Assembly: GCA_025175895.1 (NCBI GenBank)
Contig: CM046008.1
Coordinates: 22,089,255-22,153,254 of the forward strand
Reading direction: 5' to 3'
Length of the DNA stretch: 64,000 bases
Origin: Wurfbainia villosa
Taxonomy: Eukaryota; Streptophyta; Magnoliopsida; Zingiberales; Zingiberaceae
Below are positions 11,019 to 20,940 of the stretch, in pieces. The notes beneath the pieces are model-generated. The model was not told the DNA's origin. It saw only the letters and a program-made list of their open reading frames with translations, and searched no databases. How positions within the stretch are numbered: the first letter of the stretch is position 1; each line of letters begins with the position of its first letter. The translations under genes were made by a program, and so were the position numbers.

Positions 11019-12064
11019 AGTGGGGTGTTGCTTTCACTTTTCCAAGGATAGAGTTTAAAGCATTGGATACCTTCCAAAGGTCCTTTCTTATCTCCTTTAG
11101 TGTCGGTAGTGCGCTGAGAAAGTAGTTTTGATATCCTCCCTCTTTGTAACGTCTGCTCGTGAAATCAGACTCTTTCATCTGCTCAATCATCTCCAATTCC
11201 TGGAGCGCATAGTATAGATTCTGTGCAGTCTGTTCCTCAATGCTATCAAACATTCTTCTCTTCTGGTGTTCTTGTGGGGTTAAAATCTTTTTACCCACTT
11301 CCTGTAGCACTTCTTCATATTCTGTTAACAACATGTGGCGTCGAGATGCAGCTAACTCTGTAGCAGTTTCTTTTGCCTCATCACGATATTTGATTCCTTG
11401 CGTGATTTGTTTCCCTCTTGTCACTTCATCCATCTTTTCTTTTCCTTTGTCCGTTGTGATTACGGAAATTATCTCCTTTTCAGAGATTAGTCTTGACAAT
11501 GAATCTGCAAAGACATTCAGTTTGGCATCAATGTGCTCAAAATTAACTTTAATACCTGATCCTGTGATAAAATCAGTGAAGGCGATCCATCGAACTCGAG
11601 ATGGTTTATTTCTAACCATTTTGTTATAAAAATTGATTATCACCTGGCAGTCTGTTCTCAGGGTAATTTCTTCTTTATCCAAATAATAGATTTTCAAGGC
11701 ACTCATAGTCTCCATGATAGCAAATATTTCCGCATCTATAACTGATTTTACTGTTGGAAATTTGCCATGAGCATAGGCGCAAACCTTTTCAGTACTTCTT
11801 GAGTCATATTTGGAGTTTTTCCATTTGCATACTCCACCCCATCCTGTCATACACTCGTCGGTTTCAAGTATAATATAAGCTTGCTCAGGTGGAAGTTCTA
11901 AGTTTGGCAACTGCTGGATTTGGGCTTTGATTTCTTTGACTAAGGCTCAATCTGATGGCTTCATTCGCTTATCACCATGAATAGGAGTCTTTTCGTATAA
12001 CGGCCCCAATTTAGCACTTAAGTTTGGAATATATGTCCAGGCATAATTAAGAAGGTAATCCCAG
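11019..12064 (-). pseudogene. EPRV ORF3 3' part: RT connection, RNase H, C-terminus (lineage A)
   Basis: Badnavirus ORF3 encodes a polyprotein ending in reverse transcriptase and RNase H. Minus strand 12064-11911 carries the end of the RT connection domain with one in-frame stop. From 11910 a long frame covers RNase H, with the first catalytic region ETDECMTGWGG and the later FADSLSR, followed by a charged C-terminal tail. The frame runs into the solo LTR at 11018, so its last residues are LTR-derived. No methionine start of its own is expected. At about 12064 it joins an inverted scrap of ORF3. Confidence 0.9.
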
Positions 12065-12509
12065 AGCTGAGCCATCAAGCTTTAAGAGAATCAGGTTGTG
12101 CTGAATTAAAGTTATGCAAGGATAAAAGTCTCAAATTCTAGGTGACGGTAAGGGTTCATACCTCTACACTCTTTATCTGATCAAATATTACTTGATTTCA
12201 AATTTAATTTTTGGAAAAGAACCACAAAGATGAAAGGTGGAGACTCGACATGTATCCTTGGTCCGGATTATCCGCAAGGCCAGTAAGTGCGTAAGACGGT
12301 AAGCCTGAAGTCTTTACAATTGGGGATATTTCCAGAATGAATTTAGAAATTAGAAGACAGAAAGTTAGTAAGTCTTAGTTCTATGATAAGACGACCGAAC
12401 TTGTTAATTGATTGTAAAAGACTGCAGTACTTGTAAGTCTCTCAGGAAGCCAAATCCGTCAGGTGAGCATGAAAATTTTATGGGTTCCAAAGCTGTAAAT
12501 AGGATTGGG
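12064..12509 (+). promoter_or_regulatory. EPRV scrap plus 5' leader (lineage A)
   Basis: 12064-12095 is a roughly 30-bp piece of ORF3 matching the words near 13690. From about 12104 it matches the leader that follows the primer site at 15541-15580, then an untranslated leader with several short upstream frames reaching the ORF1 ATG. A long leader with short upstream ORFs is typical of badnavirus pregenomic RNA. The related B leader at 16244-16425 and the scrap at 24994 share cgaac...ttgttaattgatt words. Confidence 0.75.
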
Positions 12510-12941
12510 ATGAGTGAAAAATTTGAGAAGAATATAAGAGAGTGGTATGAGAAAACCCGAAACCCGAACCTAGAATATCTTAATCTTGCTGAAAATTCGA
12601 AACCTACAACCAGCGATCTAGCCAAAAACCTTGAAACCATCCATAACAAGGTCACTCTTCTTTCGAAAGTAACATTAAAGCACTTCTATTCTTTGAAAGA
12701 AGAAAACGAGGTGTTAAAAAAGGAGATTGTTAAACTCAGAACAACCGTAAGCTCTTTAGAAAAAGAAATTCTGCTAAACCAACTTGTGACTAAAAAGGAA
12801 ATAAGAATAGTCATAGCTGAAGCCCTAAATCAACCCAAAGTAGTTGAAAAGGAGGCATTAAAAGTAGCAGAAGATTTGAAGAAAAGAGTTAAAGAAGTAG
12901 AAATAATTCTACAGGAAGTAAAGAGTTTGATTGGCGGATGA
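12510..12941 (+). CDS. EPRV ORF1, badnavirus ORF1-like (lineage A), intact frame
   Basis: 143 residues starting MSEKFEKNIREWYE, typical of the virion-associated badnavirus ORF1 product (Pfam family DUF1319 from memory; not searched). The middle is a lysine- and glutamate-rich coiled coil. The frame is open further upstream to 12408, but the ATG at 12510 aligns with the B copy at 16426. Its stop overlaps the ORF2 start as ATGA, the compact arrangement expected for leaky scanning. It is uninterrupted but sits in a rearranged, presumably silent locus. Confidence 0.85.
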   Translation: MSEKFEKNIREWYEKTRNPNLEYLNLAENSKPTTSDLAKNLETIHNKVTLLSKVTLKHFYSLKEENEVLKKEIVKLRTTVSSLEKEILLNQLVTKKEIRIVIAEALNQPKVVEKEALKVAEDLKKRVKEVEIILQEVKSLIGG

Positions 12942-13335
12942 GTGATAAGCAGTCGGAAAACTCAGCTTATATTTCTGCACTAAAGGCTACAGAAAATATA
13001 GAAGCACCTGCCCAAGGATTTCTATACCATCACAATCTAAATTAGCCTTTGATTTTCAAAAGGTGTTAATAAAACAAAATAACACCTTAATATCACTTAT
13101 AATTGAAGTTCATAACCAATTGCAGGACCTGCAGAATCAAATTAAGAGTCTGAAGCAACAAACTGCAAACTCATCAACATCGGCACCAAAGGAACTTGAA
13201 GGGGCTATTGACGATTTAACCAAAAGGATTTCTGGTATAAATTTGGGAACTGATACAGTAATCCCAAAGAAGAAAGGTTCTATATTGGTATTCCGAAATC
13301 CCTCTGATATTCTCCAAAAAGAAAAGGAAAAGTGA
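12938..13335 (+). pseudogene. EPRV ORF2 (lineage A), frameshifted
   Basis: ORF2 begins at ATG 12938, overlapping the ORF1 stop by four bases. After about 28 codons a one-base loss near 13020 (compare 7241-7260) shifts the frame. The remaining part reads in another frame from 13063 to the stop at 13333-13335. Visible features are a KQNNT word, a coiled-coil segment and a C-terminal KKKGS basic tail, matching the small nucleic-acid-binding ORF2 protein of badnaviruses. The stop overlaps the ORF3 ATG as TGATG. Confidence 0.85.
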
Positions 13336-14105
13336 TGGCGGCAAGAACTTCTACAAGTACGAGGCCACCGACAGTCACAACTCCTACAGATCTCCAGGTA
13401 CCTAGTGCTGAGGACCAAATCAGAGATTACAAAACAGGGCAAAGAAGAATGTACAACTTGCAACGACGAGTTTTGCCCAGTCAAAGAAGATTCAGAAGAA
13501 CAATTGAGAGCCAAGTTAATCCAGAGGAGCAGTTGGAGATTTCAAGATCTCGAAGAGCGAATATGGTACCTGCTGAGGTACTATATTCAGCTGGTTTTCA
13601 ACCTACACAACACCGAGTATATCAGCATTACTCGGAAGAAGATATTTTGTGTGTGGAAGAAGGACAAGTTGATTTACCACTCGTCACAGAGCTGAGCCAT
13701 CAAGCTTTAAGAGAATTAGGATTCTTTCATATTCATGAACTAGACTTGCCAGAGGATTTTGATATAGTATATGTAGACCCAGATGAGAGCAGCAGCGATG
13801 CAATCTGCAGTATGTCGGAAGGAGAAAATGCAACTGAGCAACATTGTAATGCTGCAACCAACGTACTTCCCATAAACGAGTCAATGTTTGTTTTGATTGG
13901 TGAACTACAGGGTTGGCAAGTACAAGTAGACCTGCCAGAAGAACAATTTTATTGTCAGCATAAATGGCAGGTAAATCAAGAAATTAATACCTCATTTATC
14001 AAATGCAATTCAGAAAAATTCATTTATGCATATATTGATGATATTCTTGTTTTCTCAAATTCAGAAAAAGAGCATGTGAAGCATCTGGAAAGCATCTGGA
14101 AGTGA
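13335..14105 (+). pseudogene. EPRV ORF3 chimera: N-terminus, post-zinc-finger piece, RT piece (lineage A)
   Basis: The ATG at 13335 opens a 256-residue frame. Its N-terminal 135 residues match the third EPRV piece at 34713. Near 13738 it jumps to a region that in lineage B lies after the CCHC finger (LPEDFD...TEQHC). At about 14010 it jumps again to the RT catalytic segment YIDDILVFS. All joins keep the frame by chance. The movement-protein and capsid regions that belong between are missing. It is an accidental fusion, not a viral gene. Confidence 0.85.
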
Positions 14106-15175
14106 TGATGAATATTTATCTGCTGATTCTAATCTTTGTGATGAACAAGTTGCTCATATAATGAAGGAGAATATGACATGGACTACCCAATACAAAAAGA
14201 AGGGCGAATTCTGGCATCATCAGTAGTATCTTCTTCCTTCAATCCACCAGAAGACACTATGATGGGACCACCACAGTATGGTCCTGCAGATGAAAGGCCT
14301 GCTACGTCAAACCCTTACAAAAATATTGATTTTATGGGTGCAAGAATTGGGAAGCTCAGAAAAGCATATAGCAATGAGCAATGGACACTTCCTTCAGCCC
14401 AGCAGACAACAAGTGCGGTGTTAGTTCTTCCTAACAATATTGGGCTATATAATGATGTTATATCCAGATGGGAATCCATAACCACCAACGTAGTAGACTC
14501 AAAGATTTGGCCCGACAAAAGAACCAAGGTACAATATGTTGAAAATCTATTGGGGGAAATAGAAAAGAAGACATTCATCTAGTGGCGGATGATGTTCCAG
14601 GACCAATATGATAAACTAATCAATGCAGCTGATGAAACCCAAAACATTTTATCACAAATTCGGCGGATTATCACCCTGGAACAGCCTCAGGAACCACGAC
14701 AGAACAAAATCAAGCCTACCTTTCTCTTGAAAGGTTAGTATGCCATGGTACTAAAGATTTGGTGAATTACATGAATACATACAAAGACCTAGCCACAAGT
14801 ACGGGTCGAATGTTTATAAATGAAGAGTTATCCAGCAAGTTCTATTGAAAGATGCCACCACTTATTGGGCGACATTTGGAAGAAAAATTCCAGGAAAAAT
14901 TTAGGGGAAACACTATTGGAGTTTTACCCCGGATACATCATGCATATCAAGAGGTTACAGAAATGTGTAAGCAAGCAACATTATAGAGAAGCCTAAAGGA
15001 TCTTCAGTTTTGCTCTCAAATTCCAATACCCAGTTGCTATCAGGGAGAAAGAAAGAAGTACAGATTTCGGAAGTCTAACACATACAAGGGTAAACCACAT
15101 AAGTCACATGTAAGAGTGATAAAGAGGAAGTATCAGAATGATCAAACTAGAGTAAAGAAATGCAAATGCTGTAAG
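14091..15175 (+). pseudogene. EPRV ORF3 capsid region (lineage A), broken
   Basis: After a tiny duplication (catctgga twice at 14082-14100) the sequence continues with the segment before the capsid, open at 14178-14582. The capsid proper follows at about 14585-15150, with words such as GRMFINEELSSKFY and LPRIHHAYQE shared with lineage B. Stops lie near 14580, 14846 and 14984, with at least one frame change near 14690. It ends inside the first half of the CCHC zinc finger (KCKCC) at about 15170, where intergenic sequence begins abruptly. Confidence 0.85.
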
Positions 15176-15581
15176 CTGTGAAGAATCTCTATCTTTATCT
15201 TTATGTCTTATCATTATTAGCTGTAAAAGAGTGAGGAAAAGCTATAAAGCCATAGGAGAATCGTGGGTATCATAATAAAAGGACGATGGGGCTAATAAAC
15301 GAGCACCCGCTTTAATTATTGATACAACCACATTCCTCTATATAAGGCTAAGAGAGCAGAAGGTTTGGGCAGACTTGAGCAATACCAAGCCTACCATTCC
15401 TTAGTTTGTCCATGTGCAAGTGTGCAAGATTGCAAGGTTGTTCTAAATCTTTCTAAAAGAAATCAAAACTCCGAGCACTGTCTCAGGTTTTCATTTCAAT
15501 TTTTGGAAAGTCGATCCAATTTTGGTATTAGAGCTGGTTGATTAAAGTTATGCAAGGATAAAAGTCTCAAATTCTAGGTCT
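15171..15581 (+). promoter_or_regulatory. EPRV intergenic promoter and leader with tRNA-Met primer site
   Basis: The region has a TATA box (ctatataagg, about 15338-15347) preceded by sequence duplicated in inverted form at 7763-8000. A leader follows, then a primer-binding site tggtattagagctggttg at 15523-15540. This is one mismatch from TGGTATCAGAGC, the plant initiator-tRNA-Met primer motif used by badnaviruses and many LTR elements. It is the uninterrupted counterpart of the SINE-hit copy. At about 15581 the leader is cut and joins an inverted capsid piece. Confidence 0.88.
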
Positions 15582-16112
15582 TTCTTTGTTGCCTGTTTTG
15601 TTCCGACATTCTCTTGCAAAATGCCCTTCCTCACCACAAATGTAGCACTTGCATTTCTTCACCTTTATTTTGTCGTGCTGGTATTTCTTCTTAATCACAC
15701 GAACGTGTGATTTATGGGGTTTTCCTCGATAACTTTGAGCTCTTCTTAGGCCATACCTCTTTTGCCCTTGATAAAAACTGGGTAGGGGAATCTGTGAATA
15801 GAACTGCAAGTCTTTTAAGCTTCTTTGGAGTGAGTCTTGTTTGCACATTTCTGTTAGTTCCTGATATGCATGGTGTATTCTGGGTAGTACTCCTATAGTG
15901 TTTCCTGGATAGCGCTCCTGGAACTTCTGTTCAAGATAATTACCGATTAGTGGTGGTATTTTTCGGTAAAACTTACTTGATAGCTCTTCGTTAATGAACA
16001 TTCTCCCTGTTTTGGCGGCTAGCTCCTTGTATTGATTCATATAAGTTACCAGCTCTTTGGTACTTGGGCAGGCTAATCTCTCCAGATCAAGATAAGTCTG
16101 GTTTTGCTCTGT
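15582..16112 (-). pseudogene. EPRV ORF3 capsid end and CCHC zinc finger (lineage B), inverted
   Basis: The minus strand reads through the capsid C-terminal half into a complete CCHC knuckle, CYICGEEGHFAREC, the RNA-binding motif of pararetroviral capsids. The open frame is extended upstream at 16113-16181 only because antisense RT sequence happens to be open. It is almost the same as the plus-strand copy at 17880-18420 and opposite in orientation. Unlike that copy it has no stop in this stretch. Confidence 0.9.
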
Positions 16113-16243
16113 GTAATCAGGCACAAGTATTGACCCAGTAACCAAGAAGGAGGTCAAAGGAAAGGAAAGAATGGTCTTCAATTATAGAACGCTGAATGAC
16201 AACACATACAAAGACCAATACAATCTCCTAGGGACCAATATGT
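16113..16243 (+). pseudogene. EPRV RT fragment (lineage B)
   Basis: About 130 bp matching 19850-19980, from the N-terminal part of reverse transcriptase around the word ERMVFNYRTLND. It is wedged between an inverted capsid fragment and a leader. It is in frame but far too short to function. Confidence 0.85.
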
Positions 16244-16425
16244 ACGGGTATCATCCATTTCTCTTATTTCAAATCTATTGTTATCTTAATTTATGATAAG
16301 GCGAACGATTTTGTTAATTGATTGCAAAAGGCTACAGTGTATGTAAGACTCCAGGGAGCCGTGACCCGTCGGATGAGCAAGAAAATTTTACAAGATCCTA
16401 AGCCGTAAGTAAGTTAGAAAACTAG
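16244..16425 (+). promoter_or_regulatory. EPRV 5' leader (lineage B)
   Basis: Leader sequence related to 12370-12509, immediately upstream of ORF1 of lineage B. The shared core includes atgataaggcgaac and ttgttaattgattgcaaaag. No promoter or primer site is attached to this copy. Confidence 0.7.
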
Positions 16426-16836
16426 ATGAGCGATAGGTTTGAGCACAACATAAGGCAATGGTATGAAAAATCCCAAACCCGAAACCTGGAATATCTCGAT
16501 CTAGCTAAGAATCCAGAACCCACAAACTTGCTTCTAGCCAATAATCTTGAAGTTGTTTATGATAGAATCTCACTTTTGTGCAAAGTTTCGCTAAAACATT
16601 TCTTCCTGCTAAAAGAAGAAAACACCAAATTAAAAGGGGAAATAGCCCTTTTAAGAGAAAAAGTAGCCTCCCTTGAGAAGGAAGTTGTTAGTAACAAAAG
16701 CCCAAAGCTAGAAGAAATTAAAATCCTAATTCAGCCAATTCTAGCTGAAGAAGAAGTCCTAGCCAGAGAATTAAAAGCAAGCGTGAGGAAAGTAGAACAA
16801 GTACTACAGGAAGTAAAAAGCCTAATAGGTGGATGA
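16426..16836 (+). CDS. EPRV ORF1, badnavirus ORF1-like (lineage B), intact frame
   Basis: 136 residues starting MSDRFEHNIRQWYEKS. It clearly aligns with the lineage A protein at 12510 but differs at a large share of positions, so the two come from distinct viruses or strains. The coiled-coil middle and the terminal LQEVKSLIGG are conserved. The ATG is chosen because it aligns with lineage A and lies just after an in-frame stop. The stop overlaps ORF2 by ATGA. Confidence 0.87.
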   Translation: MSDRFEHNIRQWYEKSQTRNLEYLDLAKNPEPTNLLLANNLEVVYDRISLLCKVSLKHFFLLKEENTKLKGEIALLREKVASLEKEVVSNKSPKLEEIKILIQPILAEEEVLARELKASVRKVEQVLQEVKSLIGG

Positions 16837-17180
16837 GCGATTTAGAAAATCAATCCGTTGATAACTCCTATATTAGAGCTTTAAAAGCAATTGAGCTTTT
16901 AGAATCACCATCAGTAGGCTTTTCAATACCATCACAATATAAAACTGTCTTTGAGTTCCAGAGAGTCCTTGTTAAACAAAACAACACCATAATATCCTTT
17001 CTGATAGATATTCACAAGCAGGTGTAGGACTTAAGAGCTCAAGTGAACCAATTAAAAGTGCAACCAGTAACTCAAGCTGCAAGACCTTCTAAAGAACTTG
17101 AAGGTGCAATTGACGATCTTACAAAGAAGATTGCGGGTATCAACCTTGGTGAAGGAGCTGTGATTCCTAAGAAAAAGTAG
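16833..17180 (+). pseudogene. EPRV ORF2 (lineage B), one internal stop
   Basis: The ATG at 16833 overlaps the ORF1 stop. The frame runs 64 codons to a stop at 17025-17027, then continues in the same frame to 17180, ending in VIPKKK. The second half contains the ELEGAIDDLTK word shared with lineage A. The carboxyl end is shorter than lineage A because the viral sequence is cut at the next rearrangement. Confidence 0.85.
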
Positions 17181-17189
17181 CCTACTATT

Positions 17190-17811
17190 CTTCCTTCTAG
17201 TTTTCAAGCATCTGAAGGTCGCGTGTTCATGTTATAGAGTCTATTTATCATTCTTTTCGGATGGTATTCAACATTTACTTTAGAGATAATTCTTTCTTCA
17301 AGGTAACTAACCTGCTCTTTTCCTTTCCCGGAGTCTTCTGGATTCAACTCCTCAAAGTCTTTCTCAAGGTCTTGATACAATTCTTCATCAATTGCCTTCT
17401 TGTTCAGTCGGTCGATCTCCATCATTAATCGCCTATTCTCAGCTAGCAAGTAATCAACGTACTCCAATAGTTCCTTGATTAATGCTTTGTCATTATGCGG
17501 AGCTGGTGCTGGTTCTGTTACTACTTCTTGCTTTAAGTAGTAATCTGCATAGGGTGCACAAGTAGTTAACTTACAATGACTACAATGAATTCGGGACCTG
17601 ATTTTGGTTTCCCTTCCGCAGAATTTACACCCAGCATAAATTGTTTGGACTTCTTGATTATGTAACCATGTATGGTCACAATATGCCTGCTCTTCAGGGA
17701 TGTTAATATGAACTTGCCAGTCTTTGTCTTCCCCAAATAATACAAATAAATATTCTTTTGAAGGGAAAGAACTTGTTACCAGGTTACAATGTTGCTCCGT
17801 ATCCATCTCTA
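17190..17811 (-). pseudogene. EPRV ORF3 Cys-rich region (lineage B), inverted copy
   Basis: The minus-strand frame 17806-17204 contains the second badnavirus Cys-rich motif CX2CX11CX2CX4CX2C, beginning CKFCGRETK, followed by a long acidic helical segment (LLAENRRLMMEIDRLNKK). In this copy the last cysteine of the motif is tyrosine, so the motif is broken. It is nearly identical to plus-strand 18530-19110 and in opposite orientation. It ends at 17204 with rearranged sequence. Confidence 0.9.
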
Positions 17812-20800
17812 ATGAAATAAACTTGCCAGAAGAATTTGATGTTGTCTCAGATAAGAAGAATCATTACTTTGAAAGATCCAACAACAGGATCAACAGCGGA
17901 GCAAAACCAGGCTTATCTTGATCTGGAGAGATTAGCCTGCCCAAGTACCAAAGAGCTGGTAACTTATATGAATCAATACAAGGAGCTAGCCGCCAAAACC
18001 GGGAGAATGTTCATTAACGAAGAGCTGTCAAGTAAGTTTTATCGAAAAATACCACCACTAATAGGTAATTATCTTGAACAGAAGTTTCAGGAGTGCTATC
18101 TAGGAAACACTATAGAAGTACTACCCAGAATACACCATGCATATCAGGAACTGACAGAAATGTGCAAACAAGCCTCACTCCAAAGAAGCTTAAAAGACTT
18201 GTAGTTCTGTTCACAGATTCCCCTACCCAGTTTTTATCAAGGGCAAAAGAGGTATGGCCTAAGAAGAGCTCAAAGTTACCGAGGAAAACCCCATAAATCA
18301 CACGTTTGTGTGATTAAGAAGAAATACTAGCATGACAGAACAAAGGTGAAGAAATGCAAGTGCTACATCTGTGGTGAGGAAGGGCATTTTGCAAGAGAAT
18401 ACCGGAACAAAACAGGCAAAAAAGAAAGAGTTGCTATGCTTAATGAAATAAACTTGCCAGAAGAATTTGATGTTGTATCAGTAGATCAGGATGAGACAGA
18501 AAGCGATGCAATCTGCAACATTTCTGAAGGAGAGATGGATACGGAGCAGCATTGTAACCTGGTAACAAGTTCTTTCCCTTCAAAAGAATATTTATTTGTA
18601 TTATTTAGGGAAGACAAAGGCTGGCAGGTTCAGATTAACATCCCTGAAGAGCAGGCATATTGTGACCATACATGGTTACATAATCAAGAAGTCCAAACAA
18701 TTTATGCTGGGTGTAAATTCTGCGGAAGGGAAACCAAAATCAGGTCCCGAATTCATTGTAGTCATTGTAAGTTAACTGCTTGTGCACCCTGTGCAGATTA
18801 CTACTTAAAGCAAGAAGTAGTAACAGAACCAGCACCAGCTCCGCATAATGACAAAGCATTAATCAAGGAACTACTGGAGTATGTTGATTACTTGCTAGCT
18901 GAGAATAGGCGATTAATGATGGAGATTGACCGACTGAACAAGAAGGCAATTGATGAAGAATTATATCAAGACCTTGAGAAAGACTTTGAGGAGTTGAATC
19001 CAGAAGACTCCAGGAAAGGAAAAGAGCAGGTTAGTTACCTTGAAGAAAAAATTATCTCTAAAGTAAATGCTGAATACCATCCGGAAAGAATGATAAATAG
19101 ACTCTATAACATGATGGTTATATTAGAGATTCCTGATAATGCTCCAATCAAGGTTAGTGCAATTTTAGATACAGGAGCTACAACCTGCTGTATAGACAAA
19201 AGAGCCGTTCCAGAAAGGATTCTTGAGAGAAATCCTTACACTATTGTGATCAATGATGTCAACTCCAAACAACTAGCAAAGTGGAAATTAAAAGGCGGAC
19301 AAATGATTATAGGGGATAACAAATTCAGAATCCCCTTCACCTATTCATTTGATATGGCTCTTGGGGACAGAATTCAAATGGTTATCGACTGCAACTTCAT
19401 TAGAAACATGCAAGGAGGACTCCGGATTGAAGGTAATTTGATCACTATTTACAAAAACGTTACTTCAATAACAACCAATGAGGTAGCCGTTCATGCAATA
19501 CAAGAGCTAAGTATGGATGAGGAGGAATATCTTGATATTCAGGAGAAAGTCTACTATACCATGACCCCATCTAACACAAAAATTCTCAGAAAACATGAAG
19601 ATTTGCTAAAGAGAATGAGGAATCAAGGATTTATAGGGGAAGATCCTCTGAAGCATTGGTTGAAAAACAAGATTCTGTGCAAAATAGATATTATCAATCC
19701 TGATATCACAATTCAGGATAAGTCTCTGTCCCATGTGACTTCCATTATGAAGCAGACATTTGATAAGAACATCAAGGCCTTATTGCAATTGAAGGTTATA
19801 AGACCAAGCAAAAGCAGGCATAGAACCATGGCAATGATCGTGCAATCAGGCACAAGTATTGACCCAGTAACCAAGAAGGAGGTCAAAGGAAAGGAAAGAA
19901 TGGTCTTCAATTATAGAACGCTGAATGACAACACATACAAAGACCAATAAAGTCTCCCAGGGATCAACACTATTCTAAAGAAAGTTGGAAATTCAAGAAT
20001 ATATTCCAAGTTTGATCTCAAATCTGGCTTCCATCAGATTGCTATGGATCCTGCATCGGTGGAATGGACGACTTTTATAAGCCCTTCTGGACTATATGAA
20101 TGGCTAGTTATGCCATTTGGACTGAAAAATGCTCCCGTGGCATTTCAACGAAAAATGGACAACTGCTTTCAAGGTACTGAAAACTTTATTGCAATTTATA
20201 TAGATGATATTTTGGTCTTTTCTTCATCAGAGTAGGAGCATGTGAAGCATTTAGAAGTAATGTTAAAGATTTGTGAGGAGAATGGATTAATACTATCTCC
20301 CACTAAGTATAAGTTGGCTGTCTCAAAGATTGAATTTCTCGGAGCTGAAATTGGCGAAGGAAAGCTGAAACTTCAACCTCACATAATAAAGAAGATTTCT
20401 GAATTTAAGGAGGAGTAGCTCAAAACGAAGAGTGGCCTTCAGTCTTGGCTTGGCATTCTGAATTATGCCAGGACCTACATTCCCAACTTAATCACTAAGC
20501 TGGGACCACTTTACGAGAAGACATCCCCCCATGGGGATAAGCAGATGAAGACATCAGACTGGGAAATTGTTCGCCAAATCAAAGCCCAAGTCCAACAATT
20601 ATCCGACCTTGAAATACCCCCAGAAAATGCATATATTATTTTGGAAACTGATGGTTCAATGATAGGTTGGGGAGGAATTTGCAAGTGGAAGAAAAGCAAG
20701 TTTGATTCTCGAAGCACGGAGAGAATCTGTGCATATGCACACGGAAAATTCCCAACAGTAAAATCAACCATTGATGCAGAAATTTATGCAGTAATGGAGA

Positions 20801-20940
20801 CAATGAGTTCTTTGAAGATTCATTATATGGATAAAGATGAAATAACGCTCAAAACGGATTGTCAAGCCATAATTAGTTTCCATAACAAAACTTCTAGAAA
20901 TAAACCATCTAGGGTCAGATGGTTGGCATTTACGGACTAG
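17812..20940 (+). pseudogene. EPRV ORF3 capsid to RNase H (lineage B), 3.1 kb, stops only
   Basis: The longest viral block. A small chimeric start (17812-17870) is followed by capsid (to about 18340), CCHC finger (18352-18395), Cys-rich motif CX2CX11CX2CX4CX2C (18717-18795), aspartic protease with DTGATTCCID (about 19170), RT with YIDDILVFS (about 20200) and RNase H with ETDGSMIGWGG (about 20645). All parts lie in one frame with no frameshift. It is interrupted by stops at 18202, 18328, 19948, 20233 and 20416, and terminated at 20938 by the join to a Copia relic. One zinc-finger cysteine is also tyrosine here. It matches badnavirus ORF3 in order and motifs. The N-terminal and movement-protein parts are absent. 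Confidence 0.93.

Noticed and set aside
15567..16181. A 204-residue minus-strand gene starting with a methionine
   Set aside because: The first 23 residues are antisense to an RT fragment; only the later part is viral capsid sequence.
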